DNA of 64,000 nucleotides, taken from the NCBI GenBank assembly GCA_963819075.1, contig CAWFUP010000004.1, positions 124,001 to 188,000 on the forward strand, given 5' to 3'. Each line of letters starts with the position of its first letter. Position 1 is the stretch's first letter. Below are positions 48,320 through 59,067 of the stretch, piece after piece. The stretch is from CAVQBJ01 sp963819075. GTDB taxonomy: Bacteria > Actinomycetota > Thermoleophilia > Solirubrobacterales > Solirubrobacteraceae. The notes beneath the pieces were generated by a model, which was not told the origin of the DNA, made no database searches, and saw only the letters and a list, made by a program, of their open reading frames with translations. Made by a program: the position numbers and the translations under genes.

Positions 48320-49903
48320 TCAGGCGCCTGCCGACACCTGGCCCGCGGCCGCGACGCCGAGCCGCTCGTGCAGGTGGTCGCCGACCCGCAGGGCGTTGGC
48401 CATCGCCGTCAGCGCCGGATTGACGGCGCCGATGCTCGGGAAGAAGCTCGTGTCGACCACGTACAGGTTGTCGAGCTCGTGCGCCTTGCAGTTGATGTCG
48501 AGCACCGAGGTGCCCGGGTCGTCGCCGAAGCGACACGTGCCGGCCTGGTGGGCCACGCCGGCCACCGGTATCTCGTTCTTCAGGTAGGCGTGGTGGGGCA
48601 GGAGGTGATGCTCATGCATGCCGAGGTCGCCGAGCATCGATCGCAGCTGCTCGAACAGGCGGCGCTTGGGCTCGTCGTTGGTCGCCTGATAGGCGATGGT
48701 GATGACGCCGTCGCGGTCGACGGCGACCCGATTCTCGGCGCGTGGCAGGTCTTCGGTGGACAGCCAGAAGTCGACGGCGTGCGTGGCGACGTCCACGAGT
48801 GACCAGCTCGGCGCGAACTTCGTCTCGCCCGGCTTCTCGCCGCGGAACATCGGGGCCTGGGACTTGCCCACCATCTGGATGTTTCCGAGCGGAAAGTCGG
48901 CGTCCGGCCCCGAGAAGTAGAAGTCGTTCAGGCCGAGCGTCTTCTGGAAGATCGTCGGGTTCTCCTCCTTGGAGAGCGCGAGCACCGCCTGGCTGTTGTG
49001 AAACATGTAGTTGCGCCCGACCTGACCGGAGCCGTTGGCCAGCCCGTCGGGGTGGCGCTCGTTCGCGGACCGCAGCAGGAGCTTGGCCGAGTTGGCGGCG
49101 CCCGCGCTGACGACGACGATGTCCCCCGTCAGCGTCTCCTGGCTTCCCGCGTGATCGACGACCACGCCGGTGACGGTCGATCCGGCGTCGTCGGTCGTGA
49201 GGCGCACCGCCTCGGCGTCGATCCATAGCTCCACGTTGTCGTGCTCGAGCGCCGGCCGCACGCCGAGCACCTCGGCGTCTGACTTGGCGTGGACGATGCA
49301 CGGGAAGCCGTCGCAGTCCTCACAGCGCATGCACGTGCTGTAGGGCCGGTCGCTCTCGTTGAGCATGACGCCGCACGGGGCATGGAAGGGATGGTGCCCG
49401 AGCCGGGCGAGGTCGTCGGAGAGCTGCTGGATGCGCGGCTCATGCGATACCGGCGGGAACGGGTACGGCGCGCCGCACGGTGGTTCCGTCGGATCCTCGC
49501 CCCGCGCGCCGTGCACCTGATAGAGCTGCTCGGCCAGCGTGTAATAGGGCTCCATCTCGTCGTAGGAGATCGGCCAGGCCGGCGAGATGCCGTCGTGATG
49601 GCGAAGCTCGCGGAAGTCCTCGGCGCGCAGGCGGTACAGCGCGGCTCCGTAGAGCTTCGTCGCGCCGCCAACGTAGTAGTGCACCTGCGGCGCGAAGGCC
49701 TTGCCGTCGGCGTGGCGCCACGTGTCCGCGGATTGGTAGCGGCCGCGGACGAAGACCTCCTCGGCCATCACGTTCTGTGGCTCGCGCGGCAGCCACCCGC
49801 CCCGCTCGAGCAGCAGGATGCGCTTCCCCGTGGGGGCGAGATGCCGGGCGAGCGTCCCGCCGCCGGCGCCGGTGCCGATGATGATGACGTCGTAGTGGGC
49901 CAC
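48320..49903 (-). CDS. GMC-family FAD oxidoreductase
   Basis: A 527-residue GMC enzyme: FAD motif VIIIGTGAGGGTLARHLAPT, MRCEDCDGFPCIVHAKSDAE (a Cys-rich loop with C-x-x-C-x4-C, unusual), and C-terminal AHQAGTCRFGDDPGTSV with the catalytic His and NPALTAMANALR. It oxidises an alcohol or sugar using FAD. The motif MRCEDCDG is typical of the cluster-like or cysteine-bearing GMC subgroup. GTG start. It lies 24 bases downstream of the GH15 gene, so the minus-strand order is zwf, GH15, GMC. Confidence 0.85.
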   Translation of the reverse strand: MAHYDVIIIGTGAGGGTLARHLAPTGKRILLLERGGWLPREPQNVMAEEVFVRGRYQSADTWRHADGKAFAPQVHYYVGGATKLYGAALYRLRAEDFRELRHHDGISPAWPISYDEMEPYYTLAEQLYQVHGARGEDPTEPPCGAPYPFPPVSHEPRIQQLSDDLARLGHHPFHAPCGVMLNESDRPYSTCMRCEDCDGFPCIVHAKSDAEVLGVRPALEHDNVELWIDAEAVRLTTDDAGSTVTGVVVDHAGSQETLTGDIVVVSAGAANSAKLLLRSANERHPDGLANGSGQVGRNYMFHNSQAVLALSKEENPTIFQKTLGLNDFYFSGPDADFPLGNIQMVGKSQAPMFRGEKPGETKFAPSWSLVDVATHAVDFWLSTEDLPRAENRVAVDRDGVITIAYQATNDEPKRRLFEQLRSMLGDLGMHEHHLLPHHAYLKNEIPVAGVAHQAGTCRFGDDPGTSVLDINCKAHELDNLYVVDTSFFPSIGAVNPALTAMANALRVGDHLHERLGVAAAGQVSAGA

Positions 49904-49927
49904 GGCCCCAGCCTCCTGTCGTTGTCG

Positions 49928-51894
<1,967 letters not shown>

Positions 51895-51898
<4 letters not shown>

Positions 51899-53334
51899 GA
51901 CGCCACCCACGGGGCGTGCCAGCGACCGGATCCCGAGACGAGCCTCTCGGCCGCCTCGGGCCCCCAGCTGCCGGGCGCGTACGGCTGCACCGGTGGCGGC
52001 GCGTCCAGCAGCGGCGCCATGATGCGCCACGTCTCCTCGACGCTGTCCTGGCGCGTGAACGGGGTGCTGTCCCCGTCCATGGCCGCCTTCAACAGCACCT
52101 CGTAGGGCGTCGGTCCCTCGCCGCCCTCCTCGGCGAACTCCACGTCCATCGTGATCGGCTGCGGGCCCGGCCGGTCGGCGCGGAGCGCGTCGAGGCGCAG
52201 GCGCACGCCGGTGGTCGGGTCGAGCTTGACGATGAGCTGCGCCTCCTCGGGAACGTGGCCGGGGCGCGAGAGGAAGCCGAGCCGAGGCGGGCGGCGGAAC
52301 ACGACGCGCAACTCGGTCTGCGTGATCGGCAGGCGCTTGCCGGTGCGGATGAAGAACGGCACGCCGGCCCAGCGCCAATTGTCGATCTCCAGGCGCAGCG
52401 CGGCGTAGGTCTCGGTCGTCGAACCCGAGGCCACCCCGTCGATGTCGAGGTAGCCGTCGTACTGTCCGCGCACGTAGTGGCTCGGATCGGCGTCAGACAT
52501 CGAGCGAAACAGCGCGTACTTCGCGTCCTTGAGCGTCTTGGCGTCCGCGCCGGCCGGAGCCTCCATCGCCGCCATCGCCACGAGCTGCATGAGGTGGTTG
52601 ACAACGACGTCCTGCAACGCGCCGACTCGATCGTAGAAGTGACCGCGATCCTCGACGCCGAAGCTCTCGGCCATCGTGATCTGCACGCTCGATACGTGCT
52701 GCCGATTCCAGACCGGCTCGAGCGTGCTGTTCGCGAACCGCAGGTACAGCAGTTCCTCCAGGCCCATCTTGCCGAGGTAGTGGTCGATGCGGTAGAGCTG
52801 GGACTCGTCGATGTACTGGTGGATGTCCTCGGCGAGCGCGCGAGCCGAGGCGTGGTCGTGGCCGAACGGCTTCTCCACGACCACGCGCGCGGCGGCGGTC
52901 AGTCCGGCCTCGGACAGGCCCTTGATCACCGTGGGGAACAGGAACGGCGGGATCTCGAGGTAGAACACCGGCCGGTGCGCCTCCGGGATCGCGTCGGCCA
53001 CCCGTGAATATGTGGCCGAGTCACCGAAGTCCCCCTGCACGTAGGAGAGGCGATCGGCGAAGCGTTCGAAGACCTGTTCGTCGATCCCCTGGCCCGCGTT
53101 CTCGATCGCCGTGCGCGCGTGGGCCCGAAGGTCATCCAGCGACCAGTCATCGACGGCGACGCCGACGATCGGGCAATCGAGCAACCCCCGCCGCTCGAGG
53201 CGGTACAGCGAGTTGAACGTCATGACCTTCGCCAGGTCGCCGGTGATGCCGAACACCACCAGCACATCAGCCGGCCCGTCGGAGCCGTGGGTTCCTGGGC
53301 GAGCTTCGGATCGAACGTCGGCGTCGGTTGCCAC
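51895..53334 (-). CDS. zwf: Glucose-6-phosphate 1-dehydrogenase
   Basis: A 479-residue G6PDH: NADP-binding LVVFGITGDLAKVMTFNSLY (GxTGDLA), substrate loop YRIDHYLGKMGLEELLYLRF with the RIDHYLGK catalytic motif, VVEKPFGHDHASA and AGVPFFIRTGKRLPITQTE. It oxidises glucose 6-phosphate to 6-phosphogluconolactone, the first step of the oxidative pentose phosphate pathway. The GTG at 53334 follows GAGAGGAGATCACC. Coupling to a GH15 enzyme suggests glucose released from trehalose or glycogen feeds it. Confidence 0.93.
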
Positions 53335-53705
53335 GGTGATCTCCTCTCGGTCGCGCGCGGGCGTGCCGGTCCGTGGCGGCGCGCCGCCGTCGTCGGTGCC
53401 TCGACGATGCTGACCGGCAGCCGAGCAGGCGACAACGGTGCCAGCACCACTGCAGCTGCAGGCCAGCACCACACGCGTGGCCAGACCCGAACCGTGCGGC
53501 GATTCTACGGGTTGCGGGGCATCGCCTGATGTGGGTGATGCCGGCGCAGCCCTCAGCGGCGACGATGGCGGCCGCGGGCGGGCTCCGCATGCGGTAGTGC
53601 ACGCCCCCCGCGAACATGCTGGTCTGCCTCCTTGTGGCCGACGGGGTGTGGCGAGAAAGCTGTGGTCATGGCCCCCCGGCGCGCTGTCAGCTGCCCGTTC
53701 GAGAC
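53335..53705. other. Divergent intergenic region between zwf and LuxR-type gene
   Basis: About 370 bases between divergent starts. It must hold the promoters of both units. I found no clear hairpin, palindrome or tRNA; only the zwf ribosome binding site at its edge. Confidence 0.5.
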
Positions 53706-56048
53706 ATGCCTGCCCGCGCGTCGCTAGCCGCCGCATCGCCGGTCGCCCGCGCGGCGACGCCCGCGGCGGGCGCGCGGCGGCGCATGCGCACTGCCGGCAC
53801 CGAGCGCCCGCGCCGGCACTCGGTCCCGACCTTCGGGGCCGATCTCGTCAGCCGTCCGGCGCTCGTGCAGCGGCTGAGCGCCCGGCAGGACGCGTGGCTG
53901 GCGCTCGTCGCCGCACCGGCGGGATACGGAAAGACGACGCTCCTGGCCGAATGGGCGGTCCGCGACGAGCGACCGTTCGCATGGGTCACGCTCGACGAGC
54001 ACGACGACGATCCGGTCCCGCTGGCCACCGCGATCGTCGACGCCGTGCGCCACAGCGGCGCGGCTCGGTCATCGGTCGCGGCTGTCGCAGCCGCGCTGAC
54101 CGCGGACGGGACACCACCAGCGAGCTTGCCGGCGCGCCTCACGCCGGCCACGCGAACCGGTGATCGAGCGGCCAGTTTCGTGCTCGTGCTCGACGATGTC
54201 CACCATATTCGCCCCCGGCTGCTGGCTCGGGTCGTGGGCGCGTTGCATCGGCAACTGCCCGAAGGCGTACAGGTCGCGCTCGCGTCGCGTGGCGCCTCGG
54301 CCCTGCCCGTCGCGCGTCTTCGCGCCTCGCGCGCGCTCGTCGAGGTGCAGGCCGAAGACCTCGCGATGACCGCCACGGAGTCCGCCAAGCTGTTGACCCG
54401 CGCCGGCCTGGCGCTCGAGCGCAGCGTCGTCGAGCGCCTTGTCGAGCGCACCGAGGGCTGGCCGGTCGCCCTCTATCTCGCCGCCCTGTCGCTGCGCGCC
54501 GCGCCGGATCCCGCGGCCGCCGCGGCGCGGTACACCGGAGACGATCCCCTCGTCGCCGAATACGTGCGCGATGAGCTGCTCAGCGGTTTGTCAGGTGACG
54601 AGCGACACTTCCTGACCCGCGCGTCGGTGATCGACGAGCCCGGCGCCCTCGCCTGCGACGCGGTCCTCGGACGAGATGACTCCGCGGCCGTGCTCGCCGG
54701 CCTCGTCGCGCGCAAGCTGCTCGTGGCGCTCGGTCCGAACGCGGAAGGCTGCCGGTGGCCGGTCCTCCTCCGGGACATGCTCGACGCCGACCTGCACCGC
54801 TCCAGCCCAGCGCTCGCGGCGTCGCTGCACGATCGGGCGAGCGCGTGGTACGAGCAACGAGGCGACATCGAGGGCGCGATCGAGCATGCGGTCCGGGGCC
54901 GCGACGTGTCCCGCACCGGGCAGCTGCTGTGGGCGAATGTCCTGCGCTACGTGACGCGTGGCGGGCACGAGACGCTGACGTGCTGGCTCGCCGCCTTCTC
55001 CGAGGAGCAGATCGGCCAATCCGCGCCGCTGTCGTTGACCGCCGCCTACAGCCACCTGATGCGAGGCGACATCGGCCTCGCTCACCATTGGTCGCTCGCG
55101 TCCGCCGGAGCCGTACGCCGGGGAGGCGCGGCCGTCGCGGCGCCGTCACTGCACGCCGGCATCGCCATCGTCGACGCGGTGTCGGCGCGCGACGGAGTCG
55201 AACACATGGGCGCGGAGGCACGACGCGCCTACGGGCTCGAGCCCGACGACAGCCCGTGGCGCGGGGTCTGTTGCCTGCTCGCGGGCAACGCGGACTACCT
55301 CCTCGGCGATCGTGCCGCCGCGCGGGGCCGGCTCCTCGAGGGCGCCCATCGCAGCGAGGTCGCGGCCCCGCTCGTCGGCGCGCTCTGCCTCTCACTCACG
55401 GCGATGATCGCCATCGACGCCGAGGATTGGGAGGACGCCGAGGAGATGAGCGCCGCATCCGGCCGCACGATCGACGCCAACGGACTCGGCCAATGCCCGG
55501 CCCTCGCGCTGTCGGTCGCCGTAGCGGCGGCCGTGGAGGCCCATGCCGGGCGCGTCGACGACGCGCACGAGAGCCTGCGGCGAGCGAGCGATCTGCTGGC
55601 CCGACTTGGCGACTTCATTCCCTGGTACGGGGCGCAGACGCGCATCCTGCTCGCGCGCGCCGCGCTCGGACTGACCGATGTGGCCACGGCCGCCACGCTC
55701 CTGGCCGAGGCCTCGCGCATGGCTCGCCGCACCCCGGGCGCCGTCATCTTCGAGGGCTGGCTGAACGACGCCTGGGACCGGATCGACGACCGAGCCGAAA
55801 CCGCGTTCGGTGGTCCGCTCGGCACCTCCTCACTGACGACCGCCGAGCTGCGCATCCTGCGCTTCCTCCCGACCCATCTCTCGCTTCGCGAGATCGCCAA
55901 GCGACTGCACGTGTCGTCGAACACGGTCAAGACGCAGGCTCACGCGGTCTACCGCAAGCTCGACGCGTCGTCGCGATCGGAGGCCGTCGCCAACGCGACG
56001 GCGGCCGGGCTCCTCGGCGAGGCCGGTCCGCTCGCGCGGGCGCTGTAG
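53706..56048 (+). CDS. MalT-like ATP-dependent LuxR-family regulator
   Basis: A roughly 780-residue regulator. Walker A is APAGYGKTTLLAEWA (Lys76), Walker B is SFVLVLDDVHHIRPRL, followed by LASRGASALPVARLRASRAL and a long helical, TPR-like middle region (AASGRTIDANGLGQ etc.). The C-terminal LuxR HTH (LTTAELRILRFLPTHLSLRE to YRKLDASSRSEAV) binds DNA. MalT-like proteins are activated by ATP plus a sugar ligand; adjacency to zwf-GH15 hints at carbohydrate control, but the link is inference. Start codon uncertain (ATG 53706 or 53784). Confidence 0.85.
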   Translation: MPARASLAAASPVARAATPAAGARRRMRTAGTERPRRHSVPTFGADLVSRPALVQRLSARQDAWLALVAAPAGYGKTTLLAEWAVRDERPFAWVTLDEHDDDPVPLATAIVDAVRHSGAARSSVAAVAAALTADGTPPASLPARLTPATRTGDRAASFVLVLDDVHHIRPRLLARVVGALHRQLPEGVQVALASRGASALPVARLRASRALVEVQAEDLAMTATESAKLLTRAGLALERSVVERLVERTEGWPVALYLAALSLRAAPDPAAAAARYTGDDPLVAEYVRDELLSGLSGDERHFLTRASVIDEPGALACDAVLGRDDSAAVLAGLVARKLLVALGPNAEGCRWPVLLRDMLDADLHRSSPALAASLHDRASAWYEQRGDIEGAIEHAVRGRDVSRTGQLLWANVLRYVTRGGHETLTCWLAAFSEEQIGQSAPLSLTAAYSHLMRGDIGLAHHWSLASAGAVRRGGAAVAAPSLHAGIAIVDAVSARDGVEHMGAEARRAYGLEPDDSPWRGVCCLLAGNADYLLGDRAAARGRLLEGAHRSEVAAPLVGALCLSLTAMIAIDAEDWEDAEEMSAASGRTIDANGLGQCPALALSVAVAAAVEAHAGRVDDAHESLRRASDLLARLGDFIPWYGAQTRILLARAALGLTDVATAATLLAEASRMARRTPGAVIFEGWLNDAWDRIDDRAETAFGGPLGTSSLTTAELRILRFLPTHLSLREIAKRLHVSSNTVKTQAHAVYRKLDASSRSEAVANATAAGLLGEAGPLARAL

Positions 56049-56062
56049 TCCGCCGGGCGGCG

Positions 56063-57541
56063 TCAGGAGCCGTTCATGATCGTCGCCTTCTGGGCGGCGA
56101 ACTCGGCGTCGGTGAGCACGCCGCGCTCGTGCAGCGCGGCAGCGCGCTCGAGCTGCGTCATGCGGTCGGCGTCACCGAGGCCATTGCCGTGGCCGACGCC
56201 GGACGGCTGGTGGCGACGATGGCGACGGGCGCCCACCCACGCCCGCAGGTGATGTGAGGCGTCGCCGAGCTGCGCGTCGGGGAACTCGACCGCGGTCTGA
56301 CGGCGCAGCGCCTGCACGCCGACCACGATCAGCACGATCATGCCGATGATCGTCGTCACCTGCCGGAACGCCTCCGTCGGACCCCAGATGAGCAGCAACA
56401 GGAAGACGAAGCCGACGCCGATGTAGACCTGCGTCGGACGCTCGCGCAGCTCCGGAGCGAGCGCACGCCGCACGACGACGGCCGCGCGCGTGCTCCCGGC
56501 CAGCCACGCCGCAAGCACGATCACGATCCCGTAGGCGATCAGGGCCACGGCGATGTCGAACAGCAGGCTCGTGCCGATGAACCAGGCATCATGCGCCGCC
56601 GGACGCACGCTCTGCGAGGCGACGAGGCTGTCGACGACGCGGTTGCCGATCACCCGGCGCGCGAACACGAGCACCGTGCCGAGGCCGATGAAGCACCAGC
56701 CGGTCGTGCGCAGCGCGACCCGTCGCCAGCCCTGGGCCAGCCACACGGCGAGCACGAACAGGCCGATCGAGAGGACGGTGAGCCAGACCGCCAGTCCCTT
56801 GATCGCGCTGACGATGTCCTGTGCCGTCTTCAGCTGATTCGACCGCAGGATGACGAGGTCCCCGACGTTGGTCGGCAACGTGATGCCGAGCTTCTGCTGA
56901 GCGGCCGAGCGGACCGAGGCTCCCGAGCTGCCCTGTAGCTTGGACTGGACGGCGGCCACCTGCGACTGCACGCCGAGGCCGGCGGCGAGCTGGATGATGA
57001 TCGAGTTCAGGTCGAGGCTGACCGTGCCGTTGTTCGTCTTCACGACCGAGCCACCACCGTTGATGATCCGCAGGAACTGGGCGTGCGCGACGCGATTGGC
57101 CTGCTCCCAGGCCGACTGGACTTCCGGCCGGGCCAGCAGCGCCGGCGCGACCTGGTCTGCGACCTGACGCAGCCCGGCCGCTGCCGGGCCGGCGAGGCCC
57201 GAGATGCCCGAGGGCAGGAACCCCTGGATCTCGTTCGCGACGTTCACGGTGCGGAACAGCTCGTCGACCAGGTAGGCGCCGACCGCCTGCTCGATGGCCG
57301 GATCGGCGACCAGTTGGCCACTCGTGTTCGTCCAGTTGTTCGTGTCGAGCACCTGGCGGTTCACCCAGATGGCGAACACGGCGATGAGGCCGGTGACCAG
57401 CCCGACGGCGAACAGCGCGCCGACGAGGACGCGGTGCGTGCGATGACCTTCGGCGGCGGTCGCCACCGGCGCGGACGACCGCGCAGCGGGCGACGCGTCG
57501 GCCGCCGCCGCAGGCTGCTCGTCGGGAGTTGCCGTCGCCAC
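56063..57541 (-). CDS. Multi-span membrane protein with C-terminal SHOCT domain
   Basis: About 492 residues. After a disordered Ala/Pro N-terminus comes one span (VLVGALFAVGLVTGLIAVFA), an extracytoplasmic domain of about 200 residues (VLDTNNWTNTSGQLVADPAI to LGITLPTNVGDLVILRSNQL), then four more spans (VWLTVLSIGLFVLAVWLAQG, TGWCFIGLGTVLVFA, LFDIAVALIAYGIVIVLAAW, FVFLLLLIWGPTEAFRQV) and a SHOCT tail ending ALHERGVLTDAEFAAQKATI. Similar proteins occur in actinobacteria without assigned role. The GTG at 57541 is a best guess. Confidence 0.75.
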   Translation of the reverse strand: MATATPDEQPAAAADASPAARSSAPVATAAEGHRTHRVLVGALFAVGLVTGLIAVFAIWVNRQVLDTNNWTNTSGQLVADPAIEQAVGAYLVDELFRTVNVANEIQGFLPSGISGLAGPAAAGLRQVADQVAPALLARPEVQSAWEQANRVAHAQFLRIINGGGSVVKTNNGTVSLDLNSIIIQLAAGLGVQSQVAAVQSKLQGSSGASVRSAAQQKLGITLPTNVGDLVILRSNQLKTAQDIVSAIKGLAVWLTVLSIGLFVLAVWLAQGWRRVALRTTGWCFIGLGTVLVFARRVIGNRVVDSLVASQSVRPAAHDAWFIGTSLLFDIAVALIAYGIVIVLAAWLAGSTRAAVVVRRALAPELRERPTQVYIGVGFVFLLLLIWGPTEAFRQVTTIIGMIVLIVVGVQALRRQTAVEFPDAQLGDASHHLRAWVGARRHRRHQPSGVGHGNGLGDADRMTQLERAAALHERGVLTDAEFAAQKATIMNGS

Positions 57542-57876
57542 GACCGCGGCTCGTTCAGATGGCCCTGTCGCGGGAAGGGATGTCGTATCGCATGACCGCC
57601 AGTGAACGGTATCGGCCCTCGGTGGGCATCGTCCATATGGGGTGAAAGGGCAGCGTCGCCCCGCTCCATTCCCCCGGGCGGCGGCGGGGCGGGCGCGTGG
57701 CGTCGGTCGGGTGAGTGATCGATATCGCTGGCGCTGCTGCAATCCTTCACCCAGTCGTCACGCCGACCCTCCAAGGATGACGCGATGCCGCTGCGGCACC
57801 CTCCCCGTTGCGCCGCGGCGCGGCGCCCGCCGACTCTCAGCCAATGCTCACGTTCACCTCGCATCCTGCGCAACCG
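57542..57876. other. Divergent intergenic region before glycosyltransferase
   Basis: 335 bases between the SHOCT membrane protein and the glycosyltransferase gene. No RNA gene or strong palindrome seen; both promoters should be here. Confidence 0.5.
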
Positions 57877-59067
57877 ATGAACGCCGGCCCGATCCGCGTC
57901 CTGATCCTGAGCGCCGGCGTCGGCCGCGGCCACCACGCCGCGGCCGAGGGCGTGCGCGAGGAGCTCGAGCGCGTCGCGCCCGACGCCCACGTCACGGTGC
58001 GCAACGGGCTCGGAGCGTCGGGCGGGGTGCTACGGACGTTCCTCGAGCGTTTCACGCGCTGGCAGCTGATGCACTGCCCCCGCGGGTACGCGTGCTCGTA
58101 TGCGCTCGTCGTCCGCTGGAGCGTCGGCCGCCGGCTCACGCAGCGCCTGCTGTATCTGACGTCGCGCGGAACGCTCGGAGAGATCGTCGCCGCCGAGCGT
58201 CCCGACGTCATCGTCTCGACCTACCCGGGCATCACCGCCCCGCTCGGGACGATGCGCGAACGCGGGCAGGTGCGCGCCCCGGTCTGCGCCGTCGTCACCG
58301 ACTTCGCGAGCCTGCACTTCTGGGCGCACCGCTCGGTCGACCTGCACCTCGCGAGCTATCCGGAGTCGCTGCCGGAGATCTCGGCGATCACCGCGGGGGC
58401 GCCGGCGGCCGCCACGCGGCCGCCGATATCGGTGGCGCACTGGCGAGCGCGCGAGCGCCGCGCGGGGCGCGCCGCGCTGCGCCTGTGCCCCGATCACCCG
58501 CTCGCGCTCATCTCCGGTGGGGGCTGGGGGGTCGGCGACCTCCGGGGGGCAATCGACGCGGCGCTCGCCGTCGAGCGGCTCCAGGTGATCGTCGTCTGCG
58601 GCGACAACGAGCTCGCGCGTGTTCGACTGCGGCATCAGTACGCCCCCCACGAGCGGGTGCGCGTCCTCGGTTACACCGATGGCATGGCCGAGCTCCTCGG
58701 TGCCGCCGACGTACTCGTCCATTCGACGGGCGGCATGACCTGCCTCGAGGCGGCCGCGCACGGCTGTCCGGTCGTGGCCTTCGGGTTCGCGTACGGTCAC
58801 GTCCGTTACAACGTGCGGGAGATGGCTCGCCACGGGCTGATCACACATGCCCGCGACACGTGCGAGCTCGCCGACGCGCTGCGGGCGGCGATCGGGCGCT
58901 CGTCGGCGTCGCCGACGACCGTCGGCGACCGGGTCGACGCGAGCGCCGCGATCCTCAGCCTGGCGGCGACCCGCGCGCCCAGCGAGCTGGCTCACGCGAG
59001 CGGGCCGTTCGCGCCCGCTCCGCCCGCCGACCTGGCCTCGGCAACCGCGTCGGTGCCGTCGCCATGA
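57877..59067 (+). CDS. MGDG-synthase/MurG-like glycosyltransferase (GT28-type)
   Basis: A 396-residue GT-B enzyme. IRVLILSAGVGRGHHAAAEG is the MGDG synthase/UgtP-type opening (S-A-G-x-G-x-G-H), followed by AERPDVIVSTYPGITAPLG, VCAVVTDFASLHFWAHRSVD and the donor site VLGYTDGMAELLGAADVLVH plus STGGMTCLEAAAHGCPVVAF. Such enzymes transfer galactose, glucose or GlcNAc to diacylglycerol or a related lipid at the inner membrane face. The ATG at 57877 gives the canonical N-terminus. Its stop overlaps the next gene by ATGA. Confidence 0.88.
   Translation: MNAGPIRVLILSAGVGRGHHAAAEGVREELERVAPDAHVTVRNGLGASGGVLRTFLERFTRWQLMHCPRGYACSYALVVRWSVGRRLTQRLLYLTSRGTLGEIVAAERPDVIVSTYPGITAPLGTMRERGQVRAPVCAVVTDFASLHFWAHRSVDLHLASYPESLPEISAITAGAPAAATRPPISVAHWRARERRAGRAALRLCPDHPLALISGGGWGVGDLRGAIDAALAVERLQVIVVCGDNELARVRLRHQYAPHERVRVLGYTDGMAELLGAADVLVHSTGGMTCLEAAAHGCPVVAFGFAYGHVRYNVREMARHGLITHARDTCELADALRAAIGRSSASPTTVGDRVDASAAILSLAATRAPSELAHASGPFAPAPPADLASATASVPSP

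Noticed and set aside
51899..52378. N-terminal extension of the GH15 protein into zwf
   Set aside because: That stretch is zwf in another frame; the ATG at 51898 overlaps the zwf stop as ATGA.
57642..59063. Very long + frame running from 57642 into the membrane protein
   Set aside because: The first 474 codons are an Arg/Pro-rich shadow of the glycosyltransferase; the true start is ATG 59064 in the ATGA overlap.
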